From Photobacterium angustum (GTDB lineage: Bacteria; Pseudomonadota; Gammaproteobacteria; Enterobacterales; Vibrionaceae): a stretch of 64,000 nt of DNA. Of this stretch, positions 45,451 to 55,367 are shown piece after piece. The stretch is taken from the NCBI RefSeq assembly GCF_003026365.1, contig NZ_PYOM01000007.1, forward strand, positions 170,187-234,186. The letters run 5' to 3'. The notes under the pieces were generated by a model. It was given only the letters and a program-made list of their open reading frames with translations. It was not told where the DNA came from and made no database searches. Within the stretch, counting starts at the first letter, position 1; each line of letters begins with the position of its first letter. Both the position numbers and the translations under genes were made by a program.

Positions 45451-45490
45451 TAAAGAGGTGATGTTGCAGAACATCACCTCTTTATTTTTT
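45451..45490 (+). terminator. Terminator of the CDF gene
   Basis: TAAAGAGGTGATGT and ACATCACCTCTTTA form a perfect 14-bp stem with a 6-base loop and six T. Confidence 0.92.
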
Positions 45491-45591
45491 AACAGATGTA
45501 TTATTAGCAAGATTTTGGCACTAGTTACAAACCAGAGCAAAGTGTAAAGACTATAGTTACCATAATTTAACTGAGATTTATTGGTGACGTT

Positions 45592-45981
45592 ATGCCTTTA
45601 ATATCGATAAAAGTATTGCCATTTGACCCATAAATTGAAATAGACAGTGCGTTAAAATCTTTGTCAGAGAAAATAGCGATTCAGTGCCAAATAGATCGTG
45701 AATATATAATGATCACTTGGGCATGGTTCAGTTATGAGCATTATGTCCATCATGGTGCTGTAGTCGATAAGCAACAGCAGGGAAGCCATCCGGTTTTGAT
45801 TGAGTTAATAGCGCCTAATTATTATTCACATGACAATGTTAAATTCTTAATGGAATTGATTGCAACGGATATATCTTCAAATTTACCGATTAATAGAAAT
45901 AATATATTTATCATTTATACACCTGCTTATAGTGAGGGAATATATGATCAAGGCCATGTGGTAAATTGGGAAGATAATTAA
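45592..45981 (+). pseudogene. DUF1904 (tautomerase-like) gene interrupted by an in-frame TAA
   Basis: A reading frame opens at ATG 45592, with GGTGA just upstream, and encodes MPLISIKVLPFDP. It then meets TAA at 45631-45633 and continues without further interruption to the stop at 45981 (IEIDSALKSLSEK onward). The joined sequence of 129 codons has the length and features of DUF1904 proteins, which have a tautomerase-like fold and start MP. Either the gene is dead by one nonsense change, or a shorter product starts at TTG 45661, which has no good ribosome-binding site and would lack the catalytic N-terminal Pro. Confidence 0.7.
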
Positions 45982-46032
45982 TTAGCGGCAAAATATCTTA
46001 ATTTAATGAAAGAATAAAGCCGCTATTAATGA

Positions 46033-47052
46033 CTAGATAATAACCCTTTTAAGCCATGAATTAATGTCGTACAGTTCGTTTTTATATTTCTCCTGCTCTA
46101 CCGTTAATTCTGATATAGCGTTATTTATAGTGACTGTATTATATTCAATACCAAAGAGTGTTTTTTCAACTAGTTCAATAGGTGTTGGATCTAAGCTATC
46201 TGTGAACATTTTTACAGAAATAATATGACCTTTTTTAACATCTAAATGAAGCTCAACGCCTCCCCAAGAAAAGCGCTCGTCAATAGAATGCATAAACTGC
46301 GGCGTATTACCAAAATTCCAATCCCAACTCGCTTGTTGCTGGTATTTTTGTGTAAATCCAGGTAGGTCAGGCAGGCTTTCTGGTGAGATATACTCAATAT
46401 CTACACATTCACCGTAGTGGGAAAAAAAAGAGGCTGTAATTGCTTTACATACACTTTCATGGTCTATGTTTGGAAGAAGTTCATTTAAGTTGATAACGCG
46501 GGATCTGACGGATGTGATCCCTTTAGCCTCAAGCTTCTTTTTATCTGGATTTAGGTAATTAGCTAAACGTGTCAAATCTGCACTTAAAAGAAGAGTGCCA
46601 TGATGAAAGCCACGATCCATTGTTTCTCTATATGCAGAACCTGAAAATTTACGAGCACCATCTTTTGTTGATACAACAAGATCGTTTCTACCTGTTGCTG
46701 TTGCGTCTATTCCAAGCTGTTTTAAAGCTGATAATACGATTTCTGTAGAAACGTTTTTATCATATTTTGGTTTTCCAGCCATAAAAGTGAAATTAGTATT
46801 ACCTAAATCATGAAATACTGCACCGCCACCACTTTGACGGCGAGCAAGGGTGATCCCATCCTGATCCATTTTCCTTGTGTTACATTCTTTCCAAGGATTT
46901 TGAGCTCGGCCAATCACAACCGTATCAGCATTACGCCATAAAAAAAGAACCTGCTGATCGGCTGGCATATTTCGGAAAATAGCGTCTTCAACGGCAAGGT
47001 TAAACCAAGGTTGTGTTGATTGAGAAATAAAAACACGTGTTGTTACGGACAT
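46033..47052 (-). CDS. lplA: Lipoate-protein ligase A
   Basis: The 339-residue protein has the full LplA pattern: the N-terminal [10 protein letters not shown], the lipoyl-AMP binding loop [15 protein letters not shown], the KFSGSAYRE segment carrying the adenylate-binding Lys, HHGTLLLS and a C-terminal accessory domain. It activates free lipoate with ATP and attaches it to E2 and GcvH subunits. The length fits the two-domain E. coli-type enzyme. It is a single gene. Confidence 0.94.
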   Translation of the reverse strand: MSVTTRVFISQSTQPWFNLAVEDAIFRNMPADQQVLFLWRNADTVVIGRAQNPWKECNTRKMDQDGITLARRQSGGGAVFHDLGNTNFTFMAGKPKYDKNVSTEIVLSALKQLGIDATATGRNDLVVSTKDGARKFSGSAYRETMDRGFHHGTLLLSADLTRLANYLNPDKKKLEAKGITSVRSRVINLNELLPNIDHESVCKAITASFFSHYGECVDIEYISPESLPDLPGFTQKYQQQASWDWNFGNTPQFMHSIDERFSWGGVELHLDVKKGHIISVKMFTDSLDPTPIELVEKTLFGIEYNTVTINNAISELTVEQEKYKNELYDINSWLKRVII

Positions 47053-47193
47053 TTAACAGACCTGACAATGACTAGATAATATAGTGAATTTACAGGCTAA
47101 CGTTATTGAGGTAAAGCAGAGGAAGATTCTGTTTCTATTGTACGGGAAGGTTAAGTTTGGCTTAAATCGCTAAATGTAACAAAAGTAATAGTC

Positions 47194-47242
47194 AAAAAAA
47201 AACCAAATCATATATTATAAACTGGAAGAATATATGATTTGG
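47194..47242 (-). terminator. Very strong minus-strand terminator without an assigned gene
   Basis: CCAAATCATATATT and AATATATGATTTGG (47203-47242) make a perfect 14-bp stem with a 12-base loop. On the minus strand nine T follow directly (complement of A at 47194-47202). The nearest minus-strand gene candidate upstream is the 38-codon ORF ending 243 bases away. Confidence 0.8.
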
Positions 47243-47484
47243 GAATGATGTTTATGTTTCTCTATAGAGAATTTTAATGCGTTTTATTGCTTAAATTTAG
47301 GATAACATTGCAGGTTATCAGAATATATAGCCATTGTTGAAAGGTAAGGTTGATAACATAAGCGTTAATTTCCTAACCTATCCTTATAAAGCGTAGTTAA
47401 AGATTACTGGCCTGAAAAGCAAATAATTAAAAAAGTTGAAATGAGTGCATGGCATGAAACCATGCCTCTAATCGTGATATAAAT

Positions 47485-47601
47485 TTATTGCTGGCTAGTT
47501 TGTGCAGAGGGAGTTGTACTTTCAACCTGTGTAACAACATCATAAGTGATGAAGTAACTCACAAGTAGAATAAGAGGAAGAAATTTAAACCACTTTTTCA
47601 T
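47485..47601 (-). CDS. Possible 38-residue membrane peptide
   Basis: An ATG at 47601 opens 38 codons beginning MKKWFKFLPLILLVSYF, with a basic N terminus and one hydrophobic helix followed by a polar Ser/Thr/Gln tail. That is the look of a real small membrane or secreted peptide. The ribosome-binding site is weak and there is no named family, so it could be a chance ORF. It lies upstream of the strong minus-strand terminator at 47194. Confidence 0.4.
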   Translation of the reverse strand: MKKWFKFLPLILLVSYFITYDVVTQVESTTPSAQTSQQ

Positions 47602-47734
47602 TTTGATATACCGATAGTAGAGATAGCTTCTCACCATACCATGCAAAAATTTACGATAAAGCGCTATTAATGGAAAGTTAGGTTTCTTATGGTGTTCATA
47701 TTATGACCGTTATTACTCTGCTAATTTTTTATAC

Positions 47735-47762
47735 AAAAAAGCCGAACATTATGTTCGGCTTT
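47735..47762 (-). terminator. Terminator of the MaoC gene
   Basis: GCCGAACA and TGTTCGGC (47741-47759) pair perfectly with a TTA loop; the minus-strand transcript continues with TTTTTT. Confidence 0.85.
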
Positions 47763-47783
47763 GTGTCTTAATGCTGCTATTTG

Positions 47784-48479
47784 TTAGAAATAGAGGCGGA
47801 CAACTGATTCGGCAACACAACCAGGACGACGACATCCTTCAATTTCTACTGTAATTTCTTGCACAATTTCCAAGCCACGTTTAATTGGCGTGACGGATTG
47901 AATTTTAGTACGAGCACGCACATTTACGCCTGATTTTACAGGATAGGGAAAGCGCACTTGGTTTAATCCATAATTCACGGTCATTTTTGCTGTAGGAAAT
48001 TTTTGATTATTAGGATCGACACTATCCGTTAGTACCGATAATAATGACAGCGTTAAAAATCCATGAGCAATGGTTGTTTTAAAAGGTGATTCTGTTTGTG
48101 CACGCTCTGGATCAGTATGGATCCACTGGTGATCGTCAGTGATATCAGCAAAATGGTTAATGCGCGACTGATCTACTGTTAACCATTCCCCAACATGAAT
48201 TTCTTCACCTAATGTTTCAGTTAAGGTATTCATTAGCTTTTCAGCTTCAGGGTGCATCTCAATCTGTTCTGGCTTTTCTACTTCCATTGCATTGCCATTG
48301 GCAACAGAAACCAAACTATGATCTTTAACCCATGAAGCGATGTGGCTATTGTTTGCTTTGTTTAAGAACTCAACCCAATAATCTCGGATTGTTGGAGATA
48401 GCCAGTCTTTAAATTCAAACTGGTGATGCGCTAAGACTTCACGCTTACGTTTGATAAAATCGACTACTTTTTCTTTCAT
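47784..48479 (-). CDS. MaoC-like (R)-specific enoyl-CoA hydratase
   Basis: The 231-residue protein has a C-terminal hot-dog domain with the hydratase-2 motif FADITDDHQWIHTDPERA and IAHGFLTLSL, including the catalytic Asp and His. About 90 residues precede the domain and lack a known motif, which is longer than a bare PhaJ. It should hydrate trans-2-enoyl-CoA to (R)-3-hydroxyacyl-CoA, as a feeder for polyhydroxyalkanoate or in fatty-acid metabolism. No PHA genes adjoin it, so the pathway is open. Confidence 0.85.
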   Translation of the reverse strand: MKEKVVDFIKRKREVLAHHQFEFKDWLSPTIRDYWVEFLNKANNSHIASWVKDHSLVSVANGNAMEVEKPEQIEMHPEAEKLMNTLTETLGEEIHVGEWLTVDQSRINHFADITDDHQWIHTDPERAQTESPFKTTIAHGFLTLSLLSVLTDSVDPNNQKFPTAKMTVNYGLNQVRFPYPVKSGVNVRARTKIQSVTPIKRGLEIVQEITVEIEGCRRPGCVAESVVRLYF

Positions 48480-48829
48480 AGAGCATAACCTTCGTTGATA
48501 TAACCCACTGTGTAGGGGGGCACGTATTTTAGCTAGATATTACATCTACACAAACTTTTTCGTGCTTTGTGTCGCATAAAACGACTCATCCGATGAGTAG
48601 ATTTTAGTTAAATCAATGAAATAGCGCAATGTATTAATGTAAATTCCTGTATTAAGTTACATGTTATTCAGAAATTTTTTTACTAAATTAATGACTTAGA
48701 GCTATGATTATTATGTTAGGAAATATAATATTTCTTCTATTCGTCATAAAAACGTCCTTTCACTGTAGTAAAAACTTCATTTTAATTTGCCAAAGTGTAG
48801 CGGTTTTTTACCCATGTTAAGGACTAACT
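48480..48829. other. Divergent intergenic region
   Basis: These 350 bases lie between the divergent MaoC and choice-of-anchor I genes and carry both promoters. I see no ORF, repeat or known operator. Confidence 0.35.
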
Positions 48830-50545
48830 GTGAATAAGCCATTATTAACAACGCTACTGATTTCTTCTTTATGCTCACCACTATACAGTGCCCATGCTGA
48901 AACTCCGCTTGATATAAATTTAATTGGACGTGCATTACTTAATGCTGAATCGCCAGAAGGTGCGGCTGAAATTGTTGCGTACCAAAATAACAAAAAACGA
49001 ATCTTTGCTATTAATGGCTCAGGAAAGACATCGACAGTAGAAATTGTTGATATTGCTAATACGCCCTTAACTAATCTCAAACTAACATCTGCAGGTGTGG
49101 TAAACGACAGTAATTTAAAATCTAACTACACGATTGATTTAAATAAATATACGGCAGGAAATGCCAATAGTATTTCGATTGCTGAAAAGTCAGGATTAGC
49201 AGCTGTTGCTATGGCTGCTAATAAAACAGGTGAGAAAGGTGTCATTGCTTTTTATGATATTAGTAAGGACATACCTCTATTTATTAAGAATGTTGAAGTC
49301 GGTTATCTGCCGGATATGGTGACATTTACGCCGGATGAAACCAAAGTTGTCGTCGCCAATGAAGGTGAACCATCAGGGGATTACTTAACAGATCCTGAAG
49401 GTTCTATTGGTATTATTAGCATTAATAATGGCAAGGTGGCAGATAAAGCTGAATTACTTGATTTTACCTCTTTTAATGGCAGACAAGCAGAATTAGAAAA
49501 ACAAGGAATGGTTTTTTCTAACCCTAACGGTCAAATCATTAAGGGATCGAAAATTACGACAACAGTCGCACAAGACATTGAACCTGAATATGTAGCCGTG
49601 TCGAAAGACAGTAAAACAGCTTATGTGTCGTTGCAGGAAAATAATGGTATCGCTATTGTTGATTTAGCGACAAATAAACTCACCTTACAAGGCTTAGGTT
49701 TCAAAGATTGGTCTAAGTATAAGATGGATGCATCTGATAAAGATGGCGGCATTAATATGAAGACTTATTCGGGACTTTATGGCATGTACCAGCCTGACAC
49801 TCTGGCAAGTTACACTGTAGATGGAAACAACTATGTCGTGATTGCAAATGAAGGTGATGGTCGCGAATATTTCTTTGATATGAAAGATAAAGAATCATGC
49901 AAAGCACAAGGCGGAGTCGATTTTGACAAGAAAAAGGGCTGTGTGTCTTTTGTTAATGATATTCGTGCAAAAAAACTAGTGCTTGCTGATAATTTTAATT
50001 ATTTAAAAAATGATGAATCGGATATAGGTCGTCTTAAAGTTAATCCTCAGTTAGGTGACAAAGATGGCGATGGTAAATATGAAGAGCTTTATACCTTTGG
50101 CGGACGTTCTTTCTCTATTTTAGATGGTCAAGGCCAGATGATTTTTGATTCGGGCGATGAGATAGGACAACTAACCGCTAAGATTCACGGTAAAGCATTT
50201 AATAATGATGAAGATGAAAATGCAGGTGATGCGCGCTCTGATGCTAAAGGTGCTGAACCTGAAGCGTTAACTATCGGAAAAGTAGGTGATAAAATATATG
50301 CTTTTGTTGGCTTAGAGCGTATGGGCGGGGTAGTTGTTTATGATATTACAGAGCCTCGTAAAGCACATTATGTTGATTATTTCATTAATCGTGGCGTTGT
50401 AGAAGGCGAAGCGATCACGGGTGACTTAGCACCTGAAGGAATGACATTTGTGGAGGCAAGAAATAGTCCAACTCAAAAACCGTTAGTAATTATTGGCAAT
50501 GAAATTTCTGGCAGTATTGCGGTATGGGAAATTTCAACTAAGTAA
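48830..50545 (+). CDS. Choice-of-anchor I domain secreted protein
   Basis: The product is 571 residues from a GTG at 48830, fixed by AAGGA 6 bases upstream. A signal peptide ends near YSAHA-E. The body is a beta-propeller-like array (ANSISIAEKSGLAAVAMA, GYLPDMVTFTPDETKVVVANEGEPS, GEPEALTIG-like GAEPEALTIG) typical of the choice-of-anchor I family, which includes alkaline phosphatase- and phytase-like extracellular proteins. No C-terminal sorting tail is seen here. Acidic loops such as DKDGDGKYEE look calcium-binding. The enzyme activity is not established. Confidence 0.85.
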   Translation: MNKPLLTTLLISSLCSPLYSAHAETPLDINLIGRALLNAESPEGAAEIVAYQNNKKRIFAINGSGKTSTVEIVDIANTPLTNLKLTSAGVVNDSNLKSNYTIDLNKYTAGNANSISIAEKSGLAAVAMAANKTGEKGVIAFYDISKDIPLFIKNVEVGYLPDMVTFTPDETKVVVANEGEPSGDYLTDPEGSIGIISINNGKVADKAELLDFTSFNGRQAELEKQGMVFSNPNGQIIKGSKITTTVAQDIEPEYVAVSKDSKTAYVSLQENNGIAIVDLATNKLTLQGLGFKDWSKYKMDASDKDGGINMKTYSGLYGMYQPDTLASYTVDGNNYVVIANEGDGREYFFDMKDKESCKAQGGVDFDKKKGCVSFVNDIRAKKLVLADNFNYLKNDESDIGRLKVNPQLGDKDGDGKYEELYTFGGRSFSILDGQGQMIFDSGDEIGQLTAKIHGKAFNNDEDENAGDARSDAKGAEPEALTIGKVGDKIYAFVGLERMGGVVVYDITEPRKAHYVDYFINRGVVEGEAITGDLAPEGMTFVEARNSPTQKPLVIIGNEISGSIAVWEISTK

Positions 50546-50558
50546 TTGTTCATAACTA

Positions 50559-50602
50559 AAAACGCCGATATCTTTTTAATCTATGAAGATATCGGCGTTT
50601 AT
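50559..50602. terminator. Terminator between convergent genes
   Basis: AAACGCCGATATCTT and AAGATATCGGCGTTT form a perfect 15-bp stem with an 11-base loop between the choice-of-anchor I gene and the Lap operon. Confidence 0.85.
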
Positions 50603-50631
50603 GTATTACTTAATAAATAAGATCACGGTTC

Positions 50632-52755
50632 TTATTGCTCTGATTTTGGTTGGCTTACATTACCTTCTCTGAGTGACTTCAATACTGCATCTTTTGGACC
50701 ATCGGCTACAATTCGTCCTTGCTCCATAACAATAAGTCGGTCAACAATATCAAGCATGCTGGTTTTATGAGTGATTAAAATCAGCGTCTCTTCTGGTGTC
50801 ATATTAACAAGTTGACGCTTTATATACATTTCAGAGCGGTTATCCATACTACTCGTTGGTTCATCCATAATCATAACGGGTGGGTTAGATAGGAATGCAC
50901 GCGCAATTGCAATTGCTTGTCGTTGACCACCAGAAATAGCATGACCACCTTCACCAATTTGTTTTTCCAAGCCTGCAGCGTCGTGTTGGGTAAAGGCTGT
51001 CACGCCTGCACGCTCTGCTGCTAATAATATTTCATTATCACTGGCTAATGGGCGGCCTAATGTAATATTGTCACGAATTGAGCCAAAGAATAACGTGATA
51101 TCTTGTGGAACACAGCCAATATTTCGCCGGATATCAATATGATGAAGTTGATTAATATCAGTATCATCAATTAAAACTGAACCTTCTGTTGGTCTATATA
51201 ACCCCATTAACAAACGTTCTAAACTTGTTTTACCTGAGCCAATACGACCAATAATTGCCACTTTTTCACCAGGGTTAATGGTGAGGTTAATATTTTTTAG
51301 TGCAGCATGTGTTGCATTGGGGTAAGCAAAGGAAACATTATCAAATTCAATTTTTCCGCGAATAACAGGGCGGTGAATGTAGCGTTTACCGTCTTCTTGC
51401 TCTAATGGCATAGCCATCAACTGTTCAATTACCGTCATTGCTGATTTTGCTTGGTTATAACGGGTAGAAAGCAGGGCAAGTTGTACCATTGGGCCAACCG
51501 CACGTCCACTTAACATGGTTGAGGCAATCAAACCACCCATAGTGAGGTCGCCATTGGCAATTAAATACACGCCCACCACAATCATTGCGACAGAAACGAA
51601 CTGTTGTAAGAATCCCGCGGTATTTTGCACTGAGTCTGTTAAACGACGTGATTTCAAACTCCAGTTGGACATATGTGCTACCGCTTCTTCCCAACGGTAC
51701 TGGAACTGACTTTGCGCACCAAACATTTTTACCGTCTCTAAGCCTGATAGACTTTCGATGAGGTTGGCGTGTTTTTGTGAAGAAAGACGTGAGCCTTCTT
51801 CAATACTCTTGCGAAGTGGACGTTGAATAAAGAAGCTATATGCCACTAAAATTAACACTGCAATCAGGGGCACTAATACTAGAGGTCCTGCCATGATGTA
51901 GATAATTAACAAGAACAATAGTGCAAAAGGTAAATCGATTAATGACGATACTGTTGCCGAGGTAAAAAACTCTCGAATAGACTCAAATTCTTGTAAGTGG
52001 CGAGCAAACGCACCTACCGAAGCCGGTTTTGCTTCCATACGAATGCCCATCACACGGCTAAATATTTTTGCTGATATTAATAGATCCGACTTTTTACCTG
52101 CAAGATCAATAAAATAGCTTCTAAGTAGTTTTAATATCAGATCGAAGACAAAAATAACCGTAATACCAATGGCTAGTACCCATAATGAATCAAACGCTAA
52201 GTTAGGTACAATTTTGTCATACACTAAGCGAGTGAAAAGGGGAGCGGCGATGGCGAATAGATTGATAAGAATTGAGGCAATCAATACATCACGGTAAATA
52301 TTACGAGATTCCCATAACGTACTCCAAAACCAGTGACCATCACGAGTTTTTAGAATTTCAGGAGAGCGTTCATCGTAGCGGAAGCGCTTTTTGATTAAAA
52401 ATAAATGGCCAGTGTATTGCGCATTTAATTCATTCAATTTGATCCATTGTTCACTACCTTCATTTTGTGGCAGTACAACTTCGGCTTCACCTTTCTCTTT
52501 ATCAATACTTAAAACAACACATGCTTCTCCACCTTTGAGTAGAGCGATGACAGGAAAGAGCAGAGAAGAAATACTTTCCAATGTCATTTTTGTTTCTTTG
52601 GCTTGCAGTCCTGCTTTATCTGCCGCTCGAGGGAGAAGAAAAGGAGACAGTAAACCATCATTTAATGGTAAATCTGCAACAAGCGCGTCAGGTGAATTTG
52701 CCTGACCATAAAAACGGCTTATATAAACGAGTGACTGAAGTAAAGGATCTTTCAT
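50632..52755 (-). CDS. lapB: Type I secretion ABC transporter of the Lap system (LapB-like)
   Basis: The 707-residue HlyB-type protein has an N-terminal C39-like domain without the catalytic Cys (the first 130 residues), six membrane helices, and an ATPase domain with Walker A IGRIGSGKTS, signature SGGQRQAIAIARA and Walker B MIMDEPTSS. It energises secretion of the giant adhesin encoded divergently at 59100. It is the last gene of the operon and starts one base after lapD. Confidence 0.93.
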   Translation of the reverse strand: MKDPLLQSLVYISRFYGQANSPDALVADLPLNDGLLSPFLLPRAADKAGLQAKETKMTLESISSLLFPVIALLKGGEACVVLSIDKEKGEAEVVLPQNEGSEQWIKLNELNAQYTGHLFLIKKRFRYDERSPEILKTRDGHWFWSTLWESRNIYRDVLIASILINLFAIAAPLFTRLVYDKIVPNLAFDSLWVLAIGITVIFVFDLILKLLRSYFIDLAGKKSDLLISAKIFSRVMGIRMEAKPASVGAFARHLQEFESIREFFTSATVSSLIDLPFALLFLLIIYIMAGPLVLVPLIAVLILVAYSFFIQRPLRKSIEEGSRLSSQKHANLIESLSGLETVKMFGAQSQFQYRWEEAVAHMSNWSLKSRRLTDSVQNTAGFLQQFVSVAMIVVGVYLIANGDLTMGGLIASTMLSGRAVGPMVQLALLSTRYNQAKSAMTVIEQLMAMPLEQEDGKRYIHRPVIRGKIEFDNVSFAYPNATHAALKNINLTINPGEKVAIIGRIGSGKTSLERLLMGLYRPTEGSVLIDDTDINQLHHIDIRRNIGCVPQDITLFFGSIRDNITLGRPLASDNEILLAAERAGVTAFTQHDAAGLEKQIGEGGHAISGGQRQAIAIARAFLSNPPVMIMDEPTSSMDNRSEMYIKRQLVNMTPEETLILITHKTSMLDIVDRLIVMEQGRIVADGPKDAVLKSLREGNVSQPKSEQ

Positions 52756-52756
52756 T

Positions 52757-54685
52757 TTAATTCTCGTGATTCAATTGATCAGTAACAAAACCTTGGAAAC
52801 CGAGTATATCCATCGCAGCCAATTTATCTTTCTGCTCTGCAGTTTCAACACGTGTTGCAATTGTGGTAACAGACAGGTTATTGGCTGTACGTGTGATAGA
52901 TTGAAGTACATCCATTTTTATCTGATCATCGAGTTGAGAGGTATAGGCAAAGTCCAGTTTAACGTAGTTTGGGCGTAATCGATTTAAATAACCTGTTGAA
53001 CTAAAACTATGTCCGTAATTATCAATGCCGAAGCGGAAGCCATTTTGGTGAATGATTTCACATAATAAAGAAGCATTATCAACTTGTTTAATAAAGCAAA
53101 TTTCGGGAAGTTCAAATAACACACGATCTTTAATGTGTTGCGCTGCTTGTAATTTACTATTTAACCAACGAATGAACCCCGTATCATTTACACTGCTTTG
53201 AGTGATGTTAATTGCAAGAGGAACAGAGGCTGGACTTTTCTCTATATCACTAAATAAAGCATCAACAATGTAGCGGTCAAAATTAGCGCCTTCATTGAGT
53301 TGTTCTATAGCAGATAAGAATTGACCTGCATTAAATCGCTGGTTGTCTTTTTGAATGTAAGCGAAAGCTTCTTTATGCAGTATTTTATTGTCAACACTGA
53401 TCGCTTTTTGGAATGTGAAGTGGATAAGTTTATTGGCGATAGCTTCATCAACCAATGCTTTCCATTGTTGCTTACCTAATGATGTTGTTTCTTTCTTATC
53501 ATTAGATTCAATCACGGCTAAGGGCTCTTTTGGCTCTTGGCGTGCTTTATTTAAGGCGTTATCGGCACTTGCTAATAAGCTTGAAATAGTTTCATTTTCA
53601 GAACAAACAACAATACCGACGGCGGCATGAAGCGGTGCAATGCCTAATGGGTCTGAATTAAGATCTGATGTCATGTTGAGCATTTTTCGACCAAATTCGA
53701 TCAGTTCTTCTTTGGTTGCTTTAGGCGATATTAAGACAAACTCAGATTGGTTCAGACGTGCAATGGTAACATCGTCATTTGATAACTCTTTCAAACGTGA
53801 TGCAATTTTTTGTACTAACTGATCACCCACTTCGTAACCAGACTGCTTATAACTATCTTCAATATCATCAGCTTTTAACAGTGCTATACCACCACTGGGT
53901 TTGCGGGATAACCAAGAGGTAATTTTAGAGATTAGATAGCTGCGGTTAGCTAAACCTGAAACAGGATCTTGATAAGCACGAATACGAAGGTTATCTGCAA
54001 CTTGTGCTTGTTGTTCAAAGTGACTTTGAAGTTGTTGGTTCATTGAGTTAAAAGCGGTAACCACATCAGCTAAATCGCGAGTGAGAGGCATCGGAAGAGA
54101 AGATGTGAAATGCTGTGATGCCATCTCTTTTGCGCTATTTTGGAGTTGCTTTAAAGGTTGTAATACTTTATTTAGAACAAGTGATAAAACGATTGCACCT
54201 AAAACTGAACATATAACGAAACCTAGCATGAGCTGCACAGTAGCTTTCCATAATTGTTGGTAAGCTGTTGCAGGGCTACTTGTCACTGTAAGATTAGCAA
54301 GTTGCATCCAACCACTTGCAAGTGTTGTTGATTGCGTTATCGGTTCAATATTAATGAGGCTTTGGAACCAGCTAGGTACACCGGCAACCGTCTGAGGATA
54401 CTGACGAACAATTTTCTTGTCAGAATCTAGTAGCTCAAGTTTAACTTCACTGTAAAAACTTGAGTCAAACGTTGCGCTTATCACTGATTCTGCAGCAACC
54501 ATGTCTTTATTTTCAAGGTAAGGAGACAGGGCAAAACCAACAGAGCTTATTGCATTCGTTAGCTCTGTTGACTGCTGGTGAACAAGATAGTCTTTTGTAG
54601 TACTGAATTGGATTGCAAAGACCGCACTGATAAATGCGAAAAATACAACCAGCATCCATAGTAAAAGCTGTCGGTAAAGTGTCAT
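52757..54685 (-). CDS. lapD: LapD-type c-di-GMP receptor with degenerate GGDEF and EAL domains
   Basis: The 642-residue protein runs: helix (8-28), periplasmic PAS-like output domain, helix near 150-170, HAMP, GGDEF, EAL. The periplasmic domain has GWMQ with W126, matching the Trp that LapD uses to hold LapG. The GGDEF motif is RLNQSEF and the EAL motif reads KEAF, so no synthesis or hydrolysis is expected. The protein should instead bind c-di-GMP through its EAL domain and pass the signal outward to sequester LapG. It lies between lapG and lapB in the operon. Confidence 0.92.
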   Translation of the reverse strand: MTLYRQLLLWMLVVFFAFISAVFAIQFSTTKDYLVHQQSTELTNAISSVGFALSPYLENKDMVAAESVISATFDSSFYSEVKLELLDSDKKIVRQYPQTVAGVPSWFQSLINIEPITQSTTLASGWMQLANLTVTSSPATAYQQLWKATVQLMLGFVICSVLGAIVLSLVLNKVLQPLKQLQNSAKEMASQHFTSSLPMPLTRDLADVVTAFNSMNQQLQSHFEQQAQVADNLRIRAYQDPVSGLANRSYLISKITSWLSRKPSGGIALLKADDIEDSYKQSGYEVGDQLVQKIASRLKELSNDDVTIARLNQSEFVLISPKATKEELIEFGRKMLNMTSDLNSDPLGIAPLHAAVGIVVCSENETISSLLASADNALNKARQEPKEPLAVIESNDKKETTSLGKQQWKALVDEAIANKLIHFTFQKAISVDNKILHKEAFAYIQKDNQRFNAGQFLSAIEQLNEGANFDRYIVDALFSDIEKSPASVPLAINITQSSVNDTGFIRWLNSKLQAAQHIKDRVLFELPEICFIKQVDNASLLCEIIHQNGFRFGIDNYGHSFSSTGYLNRLRPNYVKLDFAYTSQLDDQIKMDVLQSITRTANNLSVTTIATRVETAEQKDKLAAMDILGFQGFVTDQLNHEN

Positions 54686-54698
54686 TGGTGTTCACTCG

Positions 54699-55352
54699 TT
54701 AATAAGTATTTTTAGGGCGGTGTAATATTATTTTATTTGAACGATCACGGAGGTCGTTCCATAGGCTAAGACGTGACGCTTTTCCTGCGACTTGGCTTTG
54801 CCCTCTATTCTTCATTAGCCACAACTTGCTACCATTAAAACTGTAAATCGGTAGTAAATCTTTTCGTTGTGTTGCAGGTGAAATTTCACCTTTTAAGTTG
54901 TCTAAAATTAGAGGTACAGAGGAGGGAGTAGAGTAGTAAGCGACAACCATGTGGAATTGATTCAGTTCTAAAGCTTTTACGTAAATTAATCGTAGCTTTT
55001 TATCTGGTATACCCAGTTCTCGTAATGCTTGGTATTTGGCGATACTAAAATCTTCACAATCCCCAGCGCCTGCACCTACAAATTCATAAGGTGTAGCCCA
55101 GTAATCTTCTTTACCCCATAACTTCTCATCACTGATAAAAACAAATTGATTAAAAAAGTTATTAACTGCTTTAAGTTTTTGCTGTTCGCTTAAGTGTTGT
55201 GAATTTTGGATGAGCGCTCTCCACGCAGTAGCTCGTTTTCCAGCTCTTTCTCCGTAAAAGTGTTCTATTTTTGCAATCTGTTGCTTATTCGTGGCAGCGA
55301 ATACATTCACTGCCACGGCCAAACACAGAGCCCAGAAGATTATTTTTTTCAA
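54699..55352 (-). CDS. lapG: LapG-type periplasmic cysteine protease
   Basis: The 217-residue bacterial transglutaminase-like cysteine peptidase starts at a TTG (55352) with no good ribosome-binding site, so its level may depend on coupling to the upstream OmpA gene. A signal peptide ends at VNVFAA. The catalytic triad is C99 in GDCEDFSIA, H134 in FHMVVAYY and D151 in LDNLKG. The family is calcium-dependent and cuts LapA-type adhesins between two Ala residues; the divergent adhesin has such a site at residues 123-126. Confidence 0.93.
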   Translation of the reverse strand: MKKIIFWALCLAVAVNVFAATNKQQIAKIEHFYGERAGKRATAWRALIQNSQHLSEQQKLKAVNNFFNQFVFISDEKLWGKEDYWATPYEFVGAGAGDCEDFSIAKYQALRELGIPDKKLRLIYVKALELNQFHMVVAYYSTPSSVPLILDNLKGEISPATQRKDLLPIYSFNGSKLWLMKNRGQSQVAGKASRLSLWNDLRDRSNKIILHRPKNTY

Positions 55353-55367
55353 CGTGGATTCTATTTA

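Larger units (their letters stand above)
47053..47783. other. 730-base intergenic region with a strong minus-strand terminator and a small ORF
   Basis: This gap holds a very strong minus-strand terminator (47194-47242), a perfect 14-base palindrome TTCTCTATAGAGAA (47258-47271), a possible 38-codon gene (47485-47601) and the terminator of the MaoC gene (47735-47762). The first three are compatible with a small RNA or small-protein transcript on the minus strand. Confidence 0.4.
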
